DNA of 52,210 nucleotides, from the NCBI GenBank assembly GCA_003427395.1, contig BFEA01000070.1, positions 1,599,254 to 1,651,463 of the forward strand, read 5' to 3'. The DNA comes from Chara braunii (taxonomy: Eukaryota; Streptophyta; Charophyceae; Charales; Characeae). Within the stretch, counting starts at the first letter, position 1, and each line of letters begins with the position of its first letter. Below the pieces are notes generated by a model. That model made no database searches and was not told where the DNA came from. It saw only the letters and a program-made list of their open reading frames with translations. The translations under genes and the position numbers were made by a program. Below are positions 19,640 to 30,560 of the stretch, one piece after another.

Positions 19640-22370
19640 GGGGCCGAGGATAAAGTTCTGATCTGGGTGCGGAAGTTGGAACCTATGCATAGGGAGACGC
19701 TGCCAAGTGGGTTCACTTGCAACCCATCTTTTCCACTGGATATTGAACTGGGAGTCCAATTCGAAGAGCAATTTGTTTTTATTCTGCCAAATGGAGTGGA
19801 AGAGGGTCAGGCATTGCTGCTTCTCTACGTGATCCTTGGAGGATTGCAGCTGTTGCTTTAGCTCTTTGCCTGCCTGTTGTGTATGGGTGGTGATTGTGTT
19901 GATGATTGCCCCCTGGCCTGGGGGAAGCTAAAGCACAGCCAGTCCGTTCGTGGGAGCACCTCATTCTCCATGCTAGGAGCAGGACTGTCAGACGGGTGTA
20001 GGAGAATAGGTTTGTTTTGAAGGCATCCCATTGTCCAGTTTCGGGAGTGCGCTTATTCAGCAGGATTAGCACAGGATCCCATGGGAGGTGTTGACCTGTG
20101 AGGTGGTGCCATGCCGAATCCCACCAGCACCATAGTTGGGCAAACATTGGACAAGTTAGCAAACAGTGTTCCAGGGTTGCTCTGGCTGGTTGGGTAGCTC
20201 TCCCATAGAAGGAGCAGATTGGTGAGAGGATACCTCTCTGTTCCAAGTCTGTCTGTGAAACTAGCCAATCAGGTGTGGGCACGCATCTATGGATGATCTG
20301 CCACTGGAGGGCTCAGTGGGCTGTGGGCATTAGCTTAGCGTATGTAGACCAATCGAGGTCCTGCAGGTGTGCTGCCTGGAGCGGTGAGTCTCTCTCCCAT
20401 CTTTTGATGAGCGTGCTTTGGGTTTGAGGCAGGGTGCATGCTGCTTTGTACCCTCCTTTAACCGTGTACTCCCAGATCTGCATTCCTTACCTCCCTTCCA
20501 TTCCCACTCGGCTGGGTCAAAGTGGAGTCTGCTGATCGGTGTAATAGACTCGTATACCCATCTGTCGTGGTTGCAGTTTTCCACCACTCGGATTCTCATG
20601 AGTTGGCAGATTGCTGCTTTCGTGTCTCCTTCTTCCTGGTGTCGTAGCTGTGTGAATCTCGCACCCGGGAGATCTGGCTCGAAGGCCTGCACGACTGCGG
20701 TGGATAAAGTGAGGTGGGTGATCTGATATACTCTCATTGGGGTTGGGAGGTCCTTGTAGAGCACAACAAATGATCCCGGATTTCGAGTGAGGGGCCTTGT
20801 TTGAGTGCAAGCCGCCACCCCAACGGTATTACATCGATCAACAGGTCTCGTTTTAGTTCAAGATCTTTGGTGTTTTTTTGATTCGATCGCAATGTTTGTA
20901 GAGTTTTCTAGTCACCCTCAGAGTGGTCTCACATGTCTTCTGTGGTATAGAATCCTTTTTTAACCCAGGAGAGTCATGGCGGGTTAGAGTGGAGACCAAA
21001 CATGTGGTCATCTTTGTCCACTATTTGTGGGTTTCCAAAAACAGGTTGCCTCACCACTTCACGCCATCAGAGAGGAGTGGCTATTTGGGATGGGTCTTTT
21101 CTTCTCCATAGGCTGATGCACGCAGTCCATAGAGGGTCAGTGAGTAAGTTTGTTTTCACTTGGTTGGCTGGTGACGTTTCTCTCCAGTGTCTCGGTGGGG
21201 ATGGGATAGACCATGCGTTGTTGGTAAGCCATCTTAATAGGTGAAGTTTGGTCTGGGCTCCCTCGTCCGGGACCTAGCAGGATAGCTGGATGTAGGCCAG
21301 GGGGGCCCACGGGATGTCATTACCGAGTAATAATTTGATGATGAATTTGAAAATTAGGGCGTTAATTTCATCCCTTGGGTCTATTCCCAATCCCCCTTTC
21401 CCACTTGGTTGAGCAATGTGCTCCTAGGACACTCGGTAGACACATCTGGAATCCGAGTCCGTATTTTTTCAGAGGTAAGTAGCTACCGCTCTCCTCAATC
21501 TTGCTAGTTGTTTTGGGGTGAGTTTCCAGAATGCGGTTTTGTACCAGATGACTGCAAGAATTGAGTGGTTTATGGTTAGGGCCCTTCCCACAATGGAGGT
21601 GTGGAGACCCTTCCATTTCGTGATCCTTATGAGGGTCATGTCGACAAGGTTATCGTCGTGGTCCCTCAGGGGCCCAAGCGCAGTTAGTCTGACCCCCATA
21701 ATTTTTATGGCCTCCTCCTTTCCTCTCCAATTGACACTGGGTTGGGCTGGGGGAGTTTGGTCCTGGGGATGTAACCACCACCCTTCGATTTTTATTCCCC
21801 AGTTCACTTTCATGTCAGTTGCCGATGAGAAGAGGTGGACAACTTCCTCTACAGCTTTCAAGCTTCGGTCGTTGGCCCGAATGAGCACCATCAAGTCCTC
21901 TGTGAAAAGGGAAGTGACTGGTATGAGGTGGTGTGAAATTTCTGGTATGTCTATTTTTTGGACTTGGGGGTTATTAGATCTTATGAGGGCCGCCAGGGCC
22001 TCCATGACAATTACGAAGAGGAGCGGGGCGATCGGATCCCCTTGTCTGACAGACCGCTGGAGAACGAAGGGTGGGGAAAGATGACTATTCAGCATGATGT
22101 TGGTGGCTGCTGATCTATGGAGGATGCTCACCCATCTGCAGAAGGCTTCCCCGAAGTTCATTCTGTGTAAGCACAAATCAAGGAAGTCCCAGTCAATGTG
22201 GTCGTACGCTTTTTCGAAGTCAATGAAAAGGACCGTTGCGTCTACCTTCCGTTGTCTAGCATATCTGATGGTTTCATTGACTAAGAGGATATTATCATGA
22301 ATATTCCTATTTGGCATGAAGCCAGATTGATCAGCATGAATCAGGACATTCATAAAGTCAAACCGTCGGG
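19640..22370 (-). mobile_element. LINE-3: 5'-truncated, decayed L1-like LINE
   Basis: Related to LINE-1 and LINE-2 but clearly diverged. It begins inside the RT domain at about 22370, where unrelated sequence starts, and runs leftward through the zinc-finger region to about 19640. The whole segment lies in the same orientation as LINE-2. No poly(A) tail or target duplication is visible. Confidence 0.8.
19650..22353 (-). pseudogene. LINE-3 ORF2 remnant, RT with altered active site
   Basis: Open from 22353 to 21469 with RT signatures DQSGFMPNRNIHDN, FIDFEKAYDHIDW and RSVRQGDPIAPLLF. The catalytic motif C reads SLFTEDL where LINE-1 and LINE-2 have SLFADDL, so the first catalytic Asp is Glu. Downstream pieces lie in two other frames (20818-20330 and 20282-19779, continuing to about 19650). 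The zf-RVT region (about 20190-20240) shows CSFY in place of a CxxC pair, then EHCLLTC, so a zinc ligand is missing. Both changes and the frameshifts show an inactive copy. Confidence 0.85.
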
Positions 22371-22392
22371 GCGCCGTTTCGACTTTTTTTTT

Positions 22393-22409
22393 GGCTGGCG
22401 CTTCCAGCC
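22393..22409. repeat. Perfect 6-bp hairpin beside a T tract
   Basis: GGCTGG, loop CGCTT, CCAGCC, immediately after T9 (22384-22392). It may mark the A-tailed end of a minus-strand retroposed fragment. Confidence 0.5.
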
Positions 22410-22483
22410 ATTGTGGTCCAGTACCCCGAAGCCCGACAGGCGCGGCGCGTTAACGGGGAACTGTCGCGCCTGATAGCTGGGCC

Positions 22484-22672
22484 AAGTACTGGTGGTTTAA
22501 GAAGAGGAGGAGGGGAACGGAGATCTTCTTACTTTTTCAGGTAATACATGTAAAATACTGACTATGGGATCACGAGTATTGCACGACAGGATTTGGGTCA
22601 CTCAACTGCCCCACAAACTCGCTTCTATCCTATCCCGTTGCTAGTGGGCTAAGTGGGACCTCACCCCAGGTG
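22484..22672. repeat. Dispersed repeat B, copy 2
   Basis: Collinear with 980-1290: GAGGAGGAGGGGA, GATCTTCTTACTTTTTC, GGTAATACATGTAAAA, GGGATCACGAGTA and a CTATCCTATCCC block in the same order. Confidence 0.7.
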
Positions 22673-22893
22673 ACCGGCCCCGGTAATTCGAGATAGTCAT
22701 GAAAGTTATTATTGTAGATTATATGTCATGATCATGATTTACTGAGCTTCCTTATTCAGCTTATGTAGTGACAGGTATGTTGATAGTTTTTTTAAGCCTC
22801 TGGAAATATCGTGAAATTGAGGGTCTCAACCCTGATCAACACGAAATTATGAATGTCAGCTATGATGATTCTGACTGAGAACTCAACCTGAGA

Positions 22894-23147
22894 GCTCTTT
22901 TATTGGATTAGTATTGGGTGTGTCCTGACCAGCCGCAGCAGGACCTGAGTAGCCACTTCTACTTGGCCCGATGCACCCGGATTGCAATGGGTTACAGGGG
23001 CAACACAACTCGCCCCAGCAAGTTACCAATATTGACAAGTCGTGGCCACCAATCCTTCTCAGGCCACTAAAAGTGACAGCAACGGGAATAGAACCCAGCA
23101 CCTACGTGGTACCGCTCGGGCATGAAAACCTACTGAGCTAGTCGTCG
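22894..23147 (-). mobile_element. tRNA-derived SINE, copy 1
   Basis: On the minus strand the head shows an A box TAGCTCAGTAGG (plus 23129-23140) and a B box GGGTTCTATTCCC (plus 23084-23096) about 32 bp apart, as in a tRNA-derived promoter. A body of about 180 bp follows and the end reads AATACTAATCCAATAAAAG. The acceptor stem does not pair, so it is not a tRNA gene. The tail resembles that of the SINE at 51676-52050. Confidence 0.7.
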
Positions 23148-23236
23148 GGACTTCAATATTCTCTATTTCTGCACATAAAAAAATCACGGCGCGATCACTT
23201 ACAATCTCACACTTGTCATCCAAATCATGTACTCTT

Positions 23237-23292
23237 CCTGGGACGCTGGACCCGTTTTACAGCAGGTGATGCTCCCCACCAATAGACGGAGC
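23237..23292 (+). repeat. Orphan LINE double-hairpin module
   Basis: Hairpin 1 at 23245-23263 (GCTGGA-CCCGTTT-TACAGC, one mismatch) is followed by hairpin 2 (GCTCC, 12-nt loop with CACCAATAGA, GGAGC). No LINE coding sequence adjoins it, so this is a short truncated copy or an independent use of the module. A G14 run lies downstream at about 23365-23378. Confidence 0.65.
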
Positions 23293-23692
23293 CTTCCCCA
23301 CAGGCCCACTTAACGAGGATGCTCCTATCACCTCGGTACAGTGGTAACCTGTAACGAAGTTTCGGGGGGGGGGGGGGAAATCACACTGCGAAGCTTCGAG
23401 AACACCCCTCCCCCTAAAAAAAAAACCATAGAATTGAAGTTTTCTGCCAACACAAAGTGACCAACTAAATGGCCAACAAATAATTTTAAAAATCTTCTAC
23501 AGGCCAAAGGGAACCTACCTCCACGAAAACGAAGACAATCGACACTAGCAGCCGATACGGAAAAGGATCAATGATTGACGTTCATCACGGACGGCCGCAC
23601 GTGGTCGAAAACCAAAGAGCACAGGCGTGAATCGGTCCTAGTCAGCACAGTTGACAGAAAGGCAAGGCTTGTGTTTTTTTTTTTTTTTTAAT

Positions 23693-24087
23693 GGGATAAT
23701 TTATAAAATACCCCCAGAAGATGAAGTATATGCCAAAATGCCCCCAAAAGATGTGGGTAGAGCAGAATGCCCCTCTGACTAAATTGAATATTTTGTGAAA
23801 TGCCCCTGGCATCGGTTGGACCGCCATCTTTGCATTGTACCCCTACCGAGTACCGCCCAAGTTCGGCCCAGCTTTGCAAAATGCCCCAATATTTGCCAAC
23901 TTCTCCTAGGTGCTATTGCAAAAGGCCAAGGCCCAAACGGGGAGGTCCAGATTGCAAAGTTGCACACCCGCTTGACAGGGGCACAACACAAAGATTTCGG
24001 CTCAAAATGCCATTCCACTCTACCCACATCTTTCAGGGGCATTTTGGCATATATCTCAGCTTATGAGGGTGTTCTGCAAATCATCCC
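23693..24087. mobile_element. 395-bp MITE with about 80-bp terminal inverted repeats
   Basis: The left end GGGATAATTT (23693) and right end AAATCATCCC (24087) are inverse. The arms stay alignable for about 80 bp, sharing ATATGCCAAAATGCCCC and AAAGATGTGGGTAGAG. There is no coding capacity. Long TIRs beginning GGG and A/T-rich flanks are compatible with a Mutator-like MITE. The target duplication cannot be read in the T-rich flanks. Confidence 0.8.
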
Positions 24088-26344
24088 TTTATTTTATTTT
24101 ATTTTTACATATTTATTTATTTATTGTTGTTGTCCCCAACCCTGCACCCTAAACGCTAGGGCAAAGAGGCAAACAAGCCGTTGAAGGCGGCCACAAGCAG
24201 TCAACCACCCGAAATAAAGGAAGCTGATGCTTCGACCGAGCGCTTAGACGAAATTCTTTGGGTATTCTTGTCGTAACTGTCAGGAAAAAATAGAGGTCAT
24301 GAGATGAACTTGGAATTCATCTTCATCAACCGCCGATACTAGCCCTTAAATTTTGATAATTGGACAATTGTTTTTACCACACTTGTTACCTTTTTCGTAT
24401 GTTCCGAGGTTGTCTTCGAATCAGCCAATCATGGGGCAAGCGTATGTTAGTAAGTCTTCGCGCGACCTTCTCTACGTTGACCAATTGACAAAAGAATGAG
24501 GTTTTAAATTTTATTTAATTTAATGATGGAATTACAAATGAGTAATAACATTAAAAGTTTAAAACTGATAAAAAGAGATTAAAAAAATGATTATTTTATT
24601 ATTTAACAATTTTATCCAATTATGCTCACGATGATTTTTATCAGAGTTTACCTATTTATCATTCCTTGCTGATTCAAACAGAATTTATCTATTTATTACC
24701 CCTCGTTGAATTTTAGCGGATCTTTTCAATTTATTATCCTTGTTATCACTTGGGTATGATTGAGTGTGAGGGGTCCGTATCATGCTGGATTCCCGCAGAC
24801 ATTGGTTGCACCAGTGGTCGGATCAACGGGACTGGTTTTCCGGTTACGACAGCCTGACTACGACGAATAGTTGGACCGGTCTGGGACCGGTATGGACACT
24901 GGTCCGGCATTGGTAAATTTCACGGCAGTCCGACACAATTATTTTGGTACGGTCACTAGTTTAGCATTGGCACGACACATGACTGTTTAATCCTAGTATT
25001 CTTTTCTTCTGGCTCGACACCGGTTCAACTCACGGTCATTCGACACTATAAAATTTGATGTGGGTGCTGCTTTGGAACTGGTGCGGTTTTCTGTGAGTCT
25101 ACGCACATATTCTGTGTTACGGTAACTGGTCTGGGTTTGACAATACCAGTCCTAATTATTTTGGTGGTTTTCAGTCAGTGGAAAGCACTATTTTTCTTGA
25201 GAGGTCTGTTGAGGGCATTGTTGTATATAATGGACGATATCTGGTAGGCTGGGCATGTATGAGTCTTACGACACTTGTACCGCTGCTCTCCCGGGTCAAG
25301 ACATGTGTTGGTACCTGTCTTTGAGGCCGAGGTGGTGGCTTATGGACGGCTCGCATATCGAGGGGACCAGGGTTCAAAAGGGGAGGAGTGCGCACAGTGT
25401 ACACAGCGGACACACGCGTGCCTCCAGGGGGAGTCACTGGCTAGGCTTTGTACGGGGTGTACACAGTGTACGCAACCTTACTAGAGAGAGGTTGTATTAG
25501 CCAAGAACTCAGATGCGTGAGGAGGGAGAATGGACAGAAGGTAGGAGGAGACTGTGAGCACAGTGTACGCCGCGTGAGAACGCATGGACATACTTGCACA
25601 GGAGTGTTGGATCTCCCCGCACTGCACACGCCCCACATGTGATACGAACAGCGCAGCGAATGAGCGTGGGGAACGGCCTATAGCAATCATGCGTACCAGG
25701 AGTCTCAAGTGGAACAGATGACCAGTGAGAAGGTTATCCTTATCGCCACTCTAATCATCTGAGATTTAAATTTTTTGGGAAAAGGGCAATTATTTGATGC
25801 ATTTAATTTTGAGCAAACTCCTTGAATCAGTAATAAGTACCTAGCGAGAAGCCTACTATAAAAACTCATGAATCAGTGAACACTGTCGAGCGAGAAGTCG
25901 ACTTTCACAATGCCTGGATCAGTGAACAACAATTATCGCCTTCTGATGTATCTTCCGTGGCGACCGATATGGCTATGACGAACTTTTGTCCGCGGACGTT
26001 TTCCCCACATCCGGAATCAATGGAGTCCTCACGAACGTGGTCCCGCCATATTCCCTCTGCTCACCCTTCGTGTTCCTTGTGGCTGGCACGGACACAACCA
26101 CGACATCTTCTAGGGAGTTCACCTCCATGCTCTCGGCAATCCTCAAATCGGCGGTGTGGTCGACCTTCCAGTCTATGAATCCCCCTCGGTGGCGGCCATC
26201 CGCGGCCAAGTCCGCGGTCTAGGCCTAGGCCGCGACCCAGCGAACGTGTCCACGCGGCCGCGCGGCCTTTGCGGCCGCATAGCGGCCAGTGGGGAGGGGG
26301 GTTCGGGATTCGGAAAGCGCCATGGGACGGCGCATCCCTAGCCC
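24088..26344. other. No gene recognised
   Basis: 24480-24770 is AT-rich. 24780-25160 is full of short words such as ACTGGT, ACCGGT and TCCGACAC, possibly a worn repeat. 25400-25600 repeats CACAGTGTAC four times. 25870-26344 becomes GC-rich toward the gap and includes a NotI-like GCGGCCGC stretch. No frame shows a recognisable protein. Confidence 0.4.
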
Positions 26345-26548
26345 NNNNNNNNNNNNNNNNNNNNNNNNNNNNNNNNNNNNNNNNNNNNNNNNNNNNNNNN
26401 NNNNNNNNNNNNNNNNNNNNNNNNNNNNNNNNNNNNNNNNNNNNNNNNNNNNNNNNNNNNNNNNNNNNNNNNNNNNNNNNNNNNNNNNNNNNNNNNNNNN
26501 NNNNNNNNNNNNNNNNNNNNNNNNNNNNNNNNNNNNNNNNNNNNNNNN
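26345..26548. other. Assembly gap (204 N)
   Basis: Run of N. It is flanked on the right by TGAT repeats, so the gap probably reflects unassembled simple repeats. Reading frames spanning it are meaningless. Confidence 1.
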
Positions 26549-26842
26549 TTGATTGATTGATTGGCCCCACAGGCGCACACTCACACACACACACACACAT
26601 AGGTAGGATTGTATATTTCCATGTTTTAGCGGAAGATTCATTCGATCTTGCTTTTTTTTTTTCTTTTTCCGTTGATTGATTGATTGATTGATTAGTGGGG
26701 GCAGGGTCGCCCCCCCATCCCCAACAGGCACACACACACACACACACAGACATGCAGTATTGTATATTTCCATGTTCTAACGAAAGATTCATTTGATTTT
26801 CCATTTTTTTTTCTTGTTGATTGATTGATTGATTGATTGATT
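26549..26842. repeat. Compound microsatellite (TGAT)n / (CA)n, duplicated
   Basis: Two units (26549-26672 and 26673-26816) each contain (TGAT)n, a GC-rich core, (CA)n, TTGTATATTTCCATGTT and a T tract; a third (TGAT)n block closes the array. The core AGTGGGGGCAGGGTCGCCCC is shared, inverted, with 47425-47456. It sits exactly where the Gypsy-A gag sequence ends. Confidence 0.85.
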
Positions 26843-26867
26843 TTCTGGGATGACCAGGTTCGCACGA

Positions 26868-28082
26868 TTATATTAGTACTCGTTGCCGAGTGTTGACCCC
26901 AGTACTGCGCACGATCACGAAAAGAATTCGGATCGTTGGTTTGGGAAACTCAAGTCGAAGCCCGGAGTGGTTACCATCTTCTGCCACTTGATCGTCTAGT
27001 CTTGAGTTGGCATGTTCCCTTGCGAGCTGGAGTAGACCTCGTTCATGGCCGCCTTTACAGCGTTGCGGACCATGAATCGAGTGTTCCACATTTGCTCGAA
27101 CTGCTCCCACGTAATGTGCGTGTGCAGTTGGGCGATGGTGCACCCCAGATTGGTCGTGGTGTGGTTCATCCTAGAGTGCTTTCATCATATCCTCGGTCGA
27201 CACGTGGTAGCAGGCTGCTTCGGTGAAGAAGGCTTGCCACCATGCCAAAGCGTCGGTCTTGTTGTAGTCGTTAAACTTGCTGATGTTGAAACGTGGCATC
27301 TTGTATACCTTCGCAACGGCTTTCGGTCATGACTGCAGTCTGGTGATGTCCGTCTTGATGGCGACCACCGTGCTGCTGATCGTGGCTGGACTGGTAAAGT
27401 CACCTAGTTCACCGATAATCTTGACGACATGGTCAATGCGCTCCCCGAGCTCCTTCACCATGTCTGTCGTGCAGCCTGGCGCTGCTGAGGACTTAGCCTC
27501 AATGTTGCTGACGCATGTGATAGTGGATGCCAACAGCTGCTGCTGTTGTTGCTGATGTTGTGTTGCTGCGCGGATGGCGGCTGTCCAAGTTGCAGATTCT
27601 CCATACTGGGTCTGTCTCAGCTGCCGTCCCGTGTGCGTGTTCACAATCTGCATCGTGTTGTTCCACATCACCGCCCTCATCATACTCAGCATTAAGTTAG
27701 CCACGTTACTCCTTTCTGCCTCCGCCGGTGTCGTATCCGCCTGCTCGTCCGTAGGCACAGAGATCATGCCTTGGAGTAGTGTTGTCCACTGACTCTCATT
27801 TTGAATCAGAACCTCAGTGTTGGCGGCATTCCGCTTGTCTCGAGCCATTGCGCCGGCCTCAGCAGTCCGTTGAGCTTGGGCTGCCGCTTCTTGGGCAAAC
27901 CGCTAACGTTCTGCTTTTGCTGCCTCTTGCTGTGCCTTTGCTGTGGCTACGACATCTGTGAATGCCCACATCCGCTGAAGGTAAGCTACCAAAGTCTCGT
28001 GGTCTCCTTGGACCGGACAGGCGGGAAGGATCCCTGTGGTGCCCGATACTGCAGTTGCTGCATTGGTACTGGATGTCGCCAT
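26868..28082 (-). pseudogene. Gypsy-A gag
   Basis: The true ATG (MATSST) is at 28082, although the frame is open further upstream. One frame runs to 27327 with a stop at 27903 (Gln to TAG). A stop at 27327 (Arg CGA to TGA) is then bridged by the same frame, with KFNDYNKTDALAWWQAFF following. A short deletion near 27170 shifts the frame to the segment containing THITWEQFEQMWNTRFM and SSSQGNMPTQD, typical of a retrotransposon gag domain, with one more stop (Trp to TAG at 26996). The first 150 residues are Ala/Gln-rich and probably coiled coil. The product would be the capsid protein assembling virus-like particles. It is truncated before the zinc knuckle. Confidence 0.8.
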
Positions 28083-28384
28083 AGTCGTTCGCCTGATGCG
28101 TCGTTGTTGCTGATAATTCGATCGTGGAGGTAACACAGAGTGGCTGCGAACTGCGAGTTTGGCATAGCGTCGTGGCAGTGCCCCGGTGTCCTGTTCCGCC
28201 GACATCAGCACTGTTGATGTGGTACTTGGAGACCTCGGTGCGCATAGAGTACCAGGAGGGCAGGGAGGGTGGGAACATGGGTAGAACAGATCGAGCAATC
28301 CACATACATTCCCTTTTCCCAATGTGGACTGGACTCCTAATCAAAAGAGAAAGAAAAAAAAAAGAAAAAAAAGATTTTTCCCCC

Positions 28385-28903
28385 CCGAACAATTTAATTC
28401 GAAATGATAAATAAAATAATAAGAAATAATGAATAATAAATAATAAATAATCATCAATCGATAAATGTTAATAATTATCAACTACGAATTTTAAATTGTC
28501 GGTAGATTAGGTGTCCGTTAAGATCACCTATAGTTCGGGAGTTCACCGTTGTTAGTGAACTTCCCGGAAAGTTGCAGTTCTCAGGCAAACGATTTCGAAC
28601 AGTCGGCCAAATGGAAAAAAATAATTTCGGATAATTAGGAAAAGGAAAAACACTCGATTTTTCGAAAAACGTGAAAGTTCGGGAATTTCAACCTAACAGA
28701 GTCCGATTTTCAGAAGGCCGAAATCCGTATTCGGAAATTCAACAATTAGGGAAAAGAAAAATTGTCGCGGAAATTTCGGACCTCAACCCTCCTTTTCCGC
28801 AATTTTGCGGGCAATTTTGCGGAATTTCTGGTTTTACAGTTAAAAAAAAATGCGAATTTCCCCCCAATGTGGAAAACCGAAATTTTTATCACAACCCTAA
28901 TTC
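28385..28903. other. Gypsy-A leader region, AT-rich
   Basis: Between gag and the LTR. Contains (TAATAAA)-like repeats at 28400-28455. No gene. Confidence 0.5.
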
Positions 28904-28983
28904 AATACCGAATTAAAACAGAATACCGAATTAAAACAGAATACTGAATTAAAACAGAATACTGAATTAAGACAGAATACCGG
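28904..28983. repeat. 18-bp tandem repeat, about 4.4 units
   Basis: AATACYGAATTAARACAG repeats at 28904, 28922, 28940 and 28958, plus a partial unit. It lies in the untranslated leader between the Gypsy-A LTR and gag. Confidence 0.95.
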
Positions 28984-29115
28984 GAAAAAAAAAAATTTGC
29001 AACTTGAATTTCGATAATAATGCAGAACTGATTTGGAAAAAAAACGAATCATGCTAATTGAGCAATCGATTCCTTAATCAGAATTACCTTGTGAGCAGAT
29101 CCACTTAATTGGTCT

Positions 29116-29127
29116 ACTCCAATACCA
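29116..29127 (-). promoter_or_regulatory. Primer-binding site, initiator Met tRNA-like
   Basis: The minus strand reads TGGTATTGGAGT three bases inside the LTR edge. Plant gypsy and copia elements commonly use TGGTATCAGAGC (complement of the tRNA-iMet 3' end); 9 of 12 positions agree here. Confidence 0.6.
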
Positions 29128-29130
29128 AAA

Positions 29131-29696
29131 CTGTTGCATACTGGTGAATACTTCACCAAGTATGGGCAGAACCAAAGATCAACCGATATAGGATGAGCAT
29201 GTATACAGCGGAAGTCTGAGAAATGGACTGACTCACATAGAGTGAACTCATCCAGACATCACTCAACACACAAGCAATCGGGAGATGGTGGGGTCTGAAG
29301 CCAATCATAGATGATGCTTCAGGCCCCGTACAACCATACACAGATGAAAGGTGGGAGGAGAAACGATGGAGGTGGGAGGTATAGGCAGCGCCAGATGTCA
29401 CCGAGATAGAATCCAGAAGGTCACCGATATGGTAGTCCAAAATGTCACCGAACGAAGATCAGAATGTCGTGGACAATAACTCACCAGTGTCGGAGGTACA
29501 GAGTCCTAATGTAACCGGTGTCCAATCTGTGATGCCGCCGAGTATCAATCCCAACTATCTCCAAGGTCTCGAACCCGGTAAGTATCACAGCCTCCTACCA
29601 CCGAAGTCCAAACGCTGATCTCTGTCCAACTCGTATCAAAGTCTCCGGTCTGAAGAAGAAGAAGAAGAAGAAGAAGAAGAAGAAGAAGAAGAAGAA

Positions 29697-29728
<32 letters not shown>

Positions 29729-30222
29729 AGAAGTCTGAGGGAGAGGAAGGAGAAGTTTGAGGAAGAGAAGAAGAAGGAGAAGAAGAACAAGAAGACTGAG
29801 ATGGAGAGGAGAGGTAGAGATGGGGGGAGCTGGTGAGGGACCTTAGGCCGAACCTGCAGATAGCAAGTTGGCGTCTTGGCGGCGGCGGGAGTCCTGCTGC
29901 AGATCGCTGGAGCTATGATGCTCCACTGTCTCAGGTGAGTCCTCCTAGTTCCTCCTCGCTCTTCCTGGACTGCAGTGCGCTAAAACGAGCGTTGCAATTC
30001 CTAGCGCTGTGCTGAACCGAAATAGTGCAGGACTACTCTGGCTGCTCCTGTTCCAACCCCCCGGGAATGGCTGTTGGACCGGCCTAAGTACTGTCCGGCG
30101 GCCGGTCGGCCTCGATGCTGGCCTCCTGCGCCGTGGGCTGAACCGTTGAAATGACCGTTCAACTCAGACTGGCGGGCGACAGCCTCAAGAGCGCCGCCAG
30201 GCCCAAACGGTCACGTCGTTGT
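29131..30222 (-). repeat. Gypsy-A 5' LTR, incomplete
   Basis: Inverted match to the Gypsy-B LTR over its length from about position 157 to the last few bases. The first 155 bp or so (U3 start) are missing at 30222, and the terminal bases differ at 29131. Contains a (GAA)n microsatellite at 29651-29735 that corresponds to (TTC)n in the other copy. Confidence 0.85.
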
Positions 30223-30560
30223 AAGAGTTACACTAGATGAACTCTTGAAACCCTGGGCGTAGTCCGACTCGACAGAAGAGCTGCAGCGCTGCGCTACGAG
30301 ACAAAGTCTGGCCACCGGGACAAGAGGTCCACTCTCAAAAAATGAGTCTGTCGGCGGGCAACTCCAGATGACACTTGCAAATTCGGTTTTTGCAGGCAGG
30401 CGAGTCTCGACGTTTCGAGAGTGGCGTTATAGCGTGGCTTCTGACAGCTCTCGATCGGGCTTCGAGAGTTTCCCAATCGAGAGTAAGTGCAGCGAAGACC
30501 CACTCTCAAAACTTCGAGAGTCTAGAGTAGTGCAGCGAATCCCCTTAGGGTCTCATCCCA
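30223..30560. repeat. GAGAGTAGTGCAGCGA-type repeat region, left copy
   Basis: Contains GAGAGTAAGTGCAGCGAAGA (30479-30498) and GAGTAGTGCAGCGA (30524-30537), together with many CGAGAG words. The same words flank the Gypsy-B 3' LTR (50723 onward). Probably a dispersed or satellite-like sequence into which both elements are inserted. Confidence 0.6.

Larger units (their letters stand above)
26868..30222 (-). mobile_element. Gypsy-A: 5' part of a Ty3/gypsy retrotransposon (LTR, PBS, gag)
   Basis: On the minus strand: a 5' LTR (30222-29131), a primer-binding site a few bases inside, a leader of about 1 kb, and gag (28082-26868). The element stops at the compound microsatellite and gap; no pol follows. 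The LTR is the inverted homologue of 49670-50711 in Gypsy-B, so both belong to one family. Confidence 0.85.

Noticed and set aside
24780-25170. Satellite built on ACTGGT / ACCGGT words
   Set aside because: No stable period could be established by eye.
26061-26804. 247-codon minus-strand frame
   Set aside because: It crosses the assembly gap and simple repeats.
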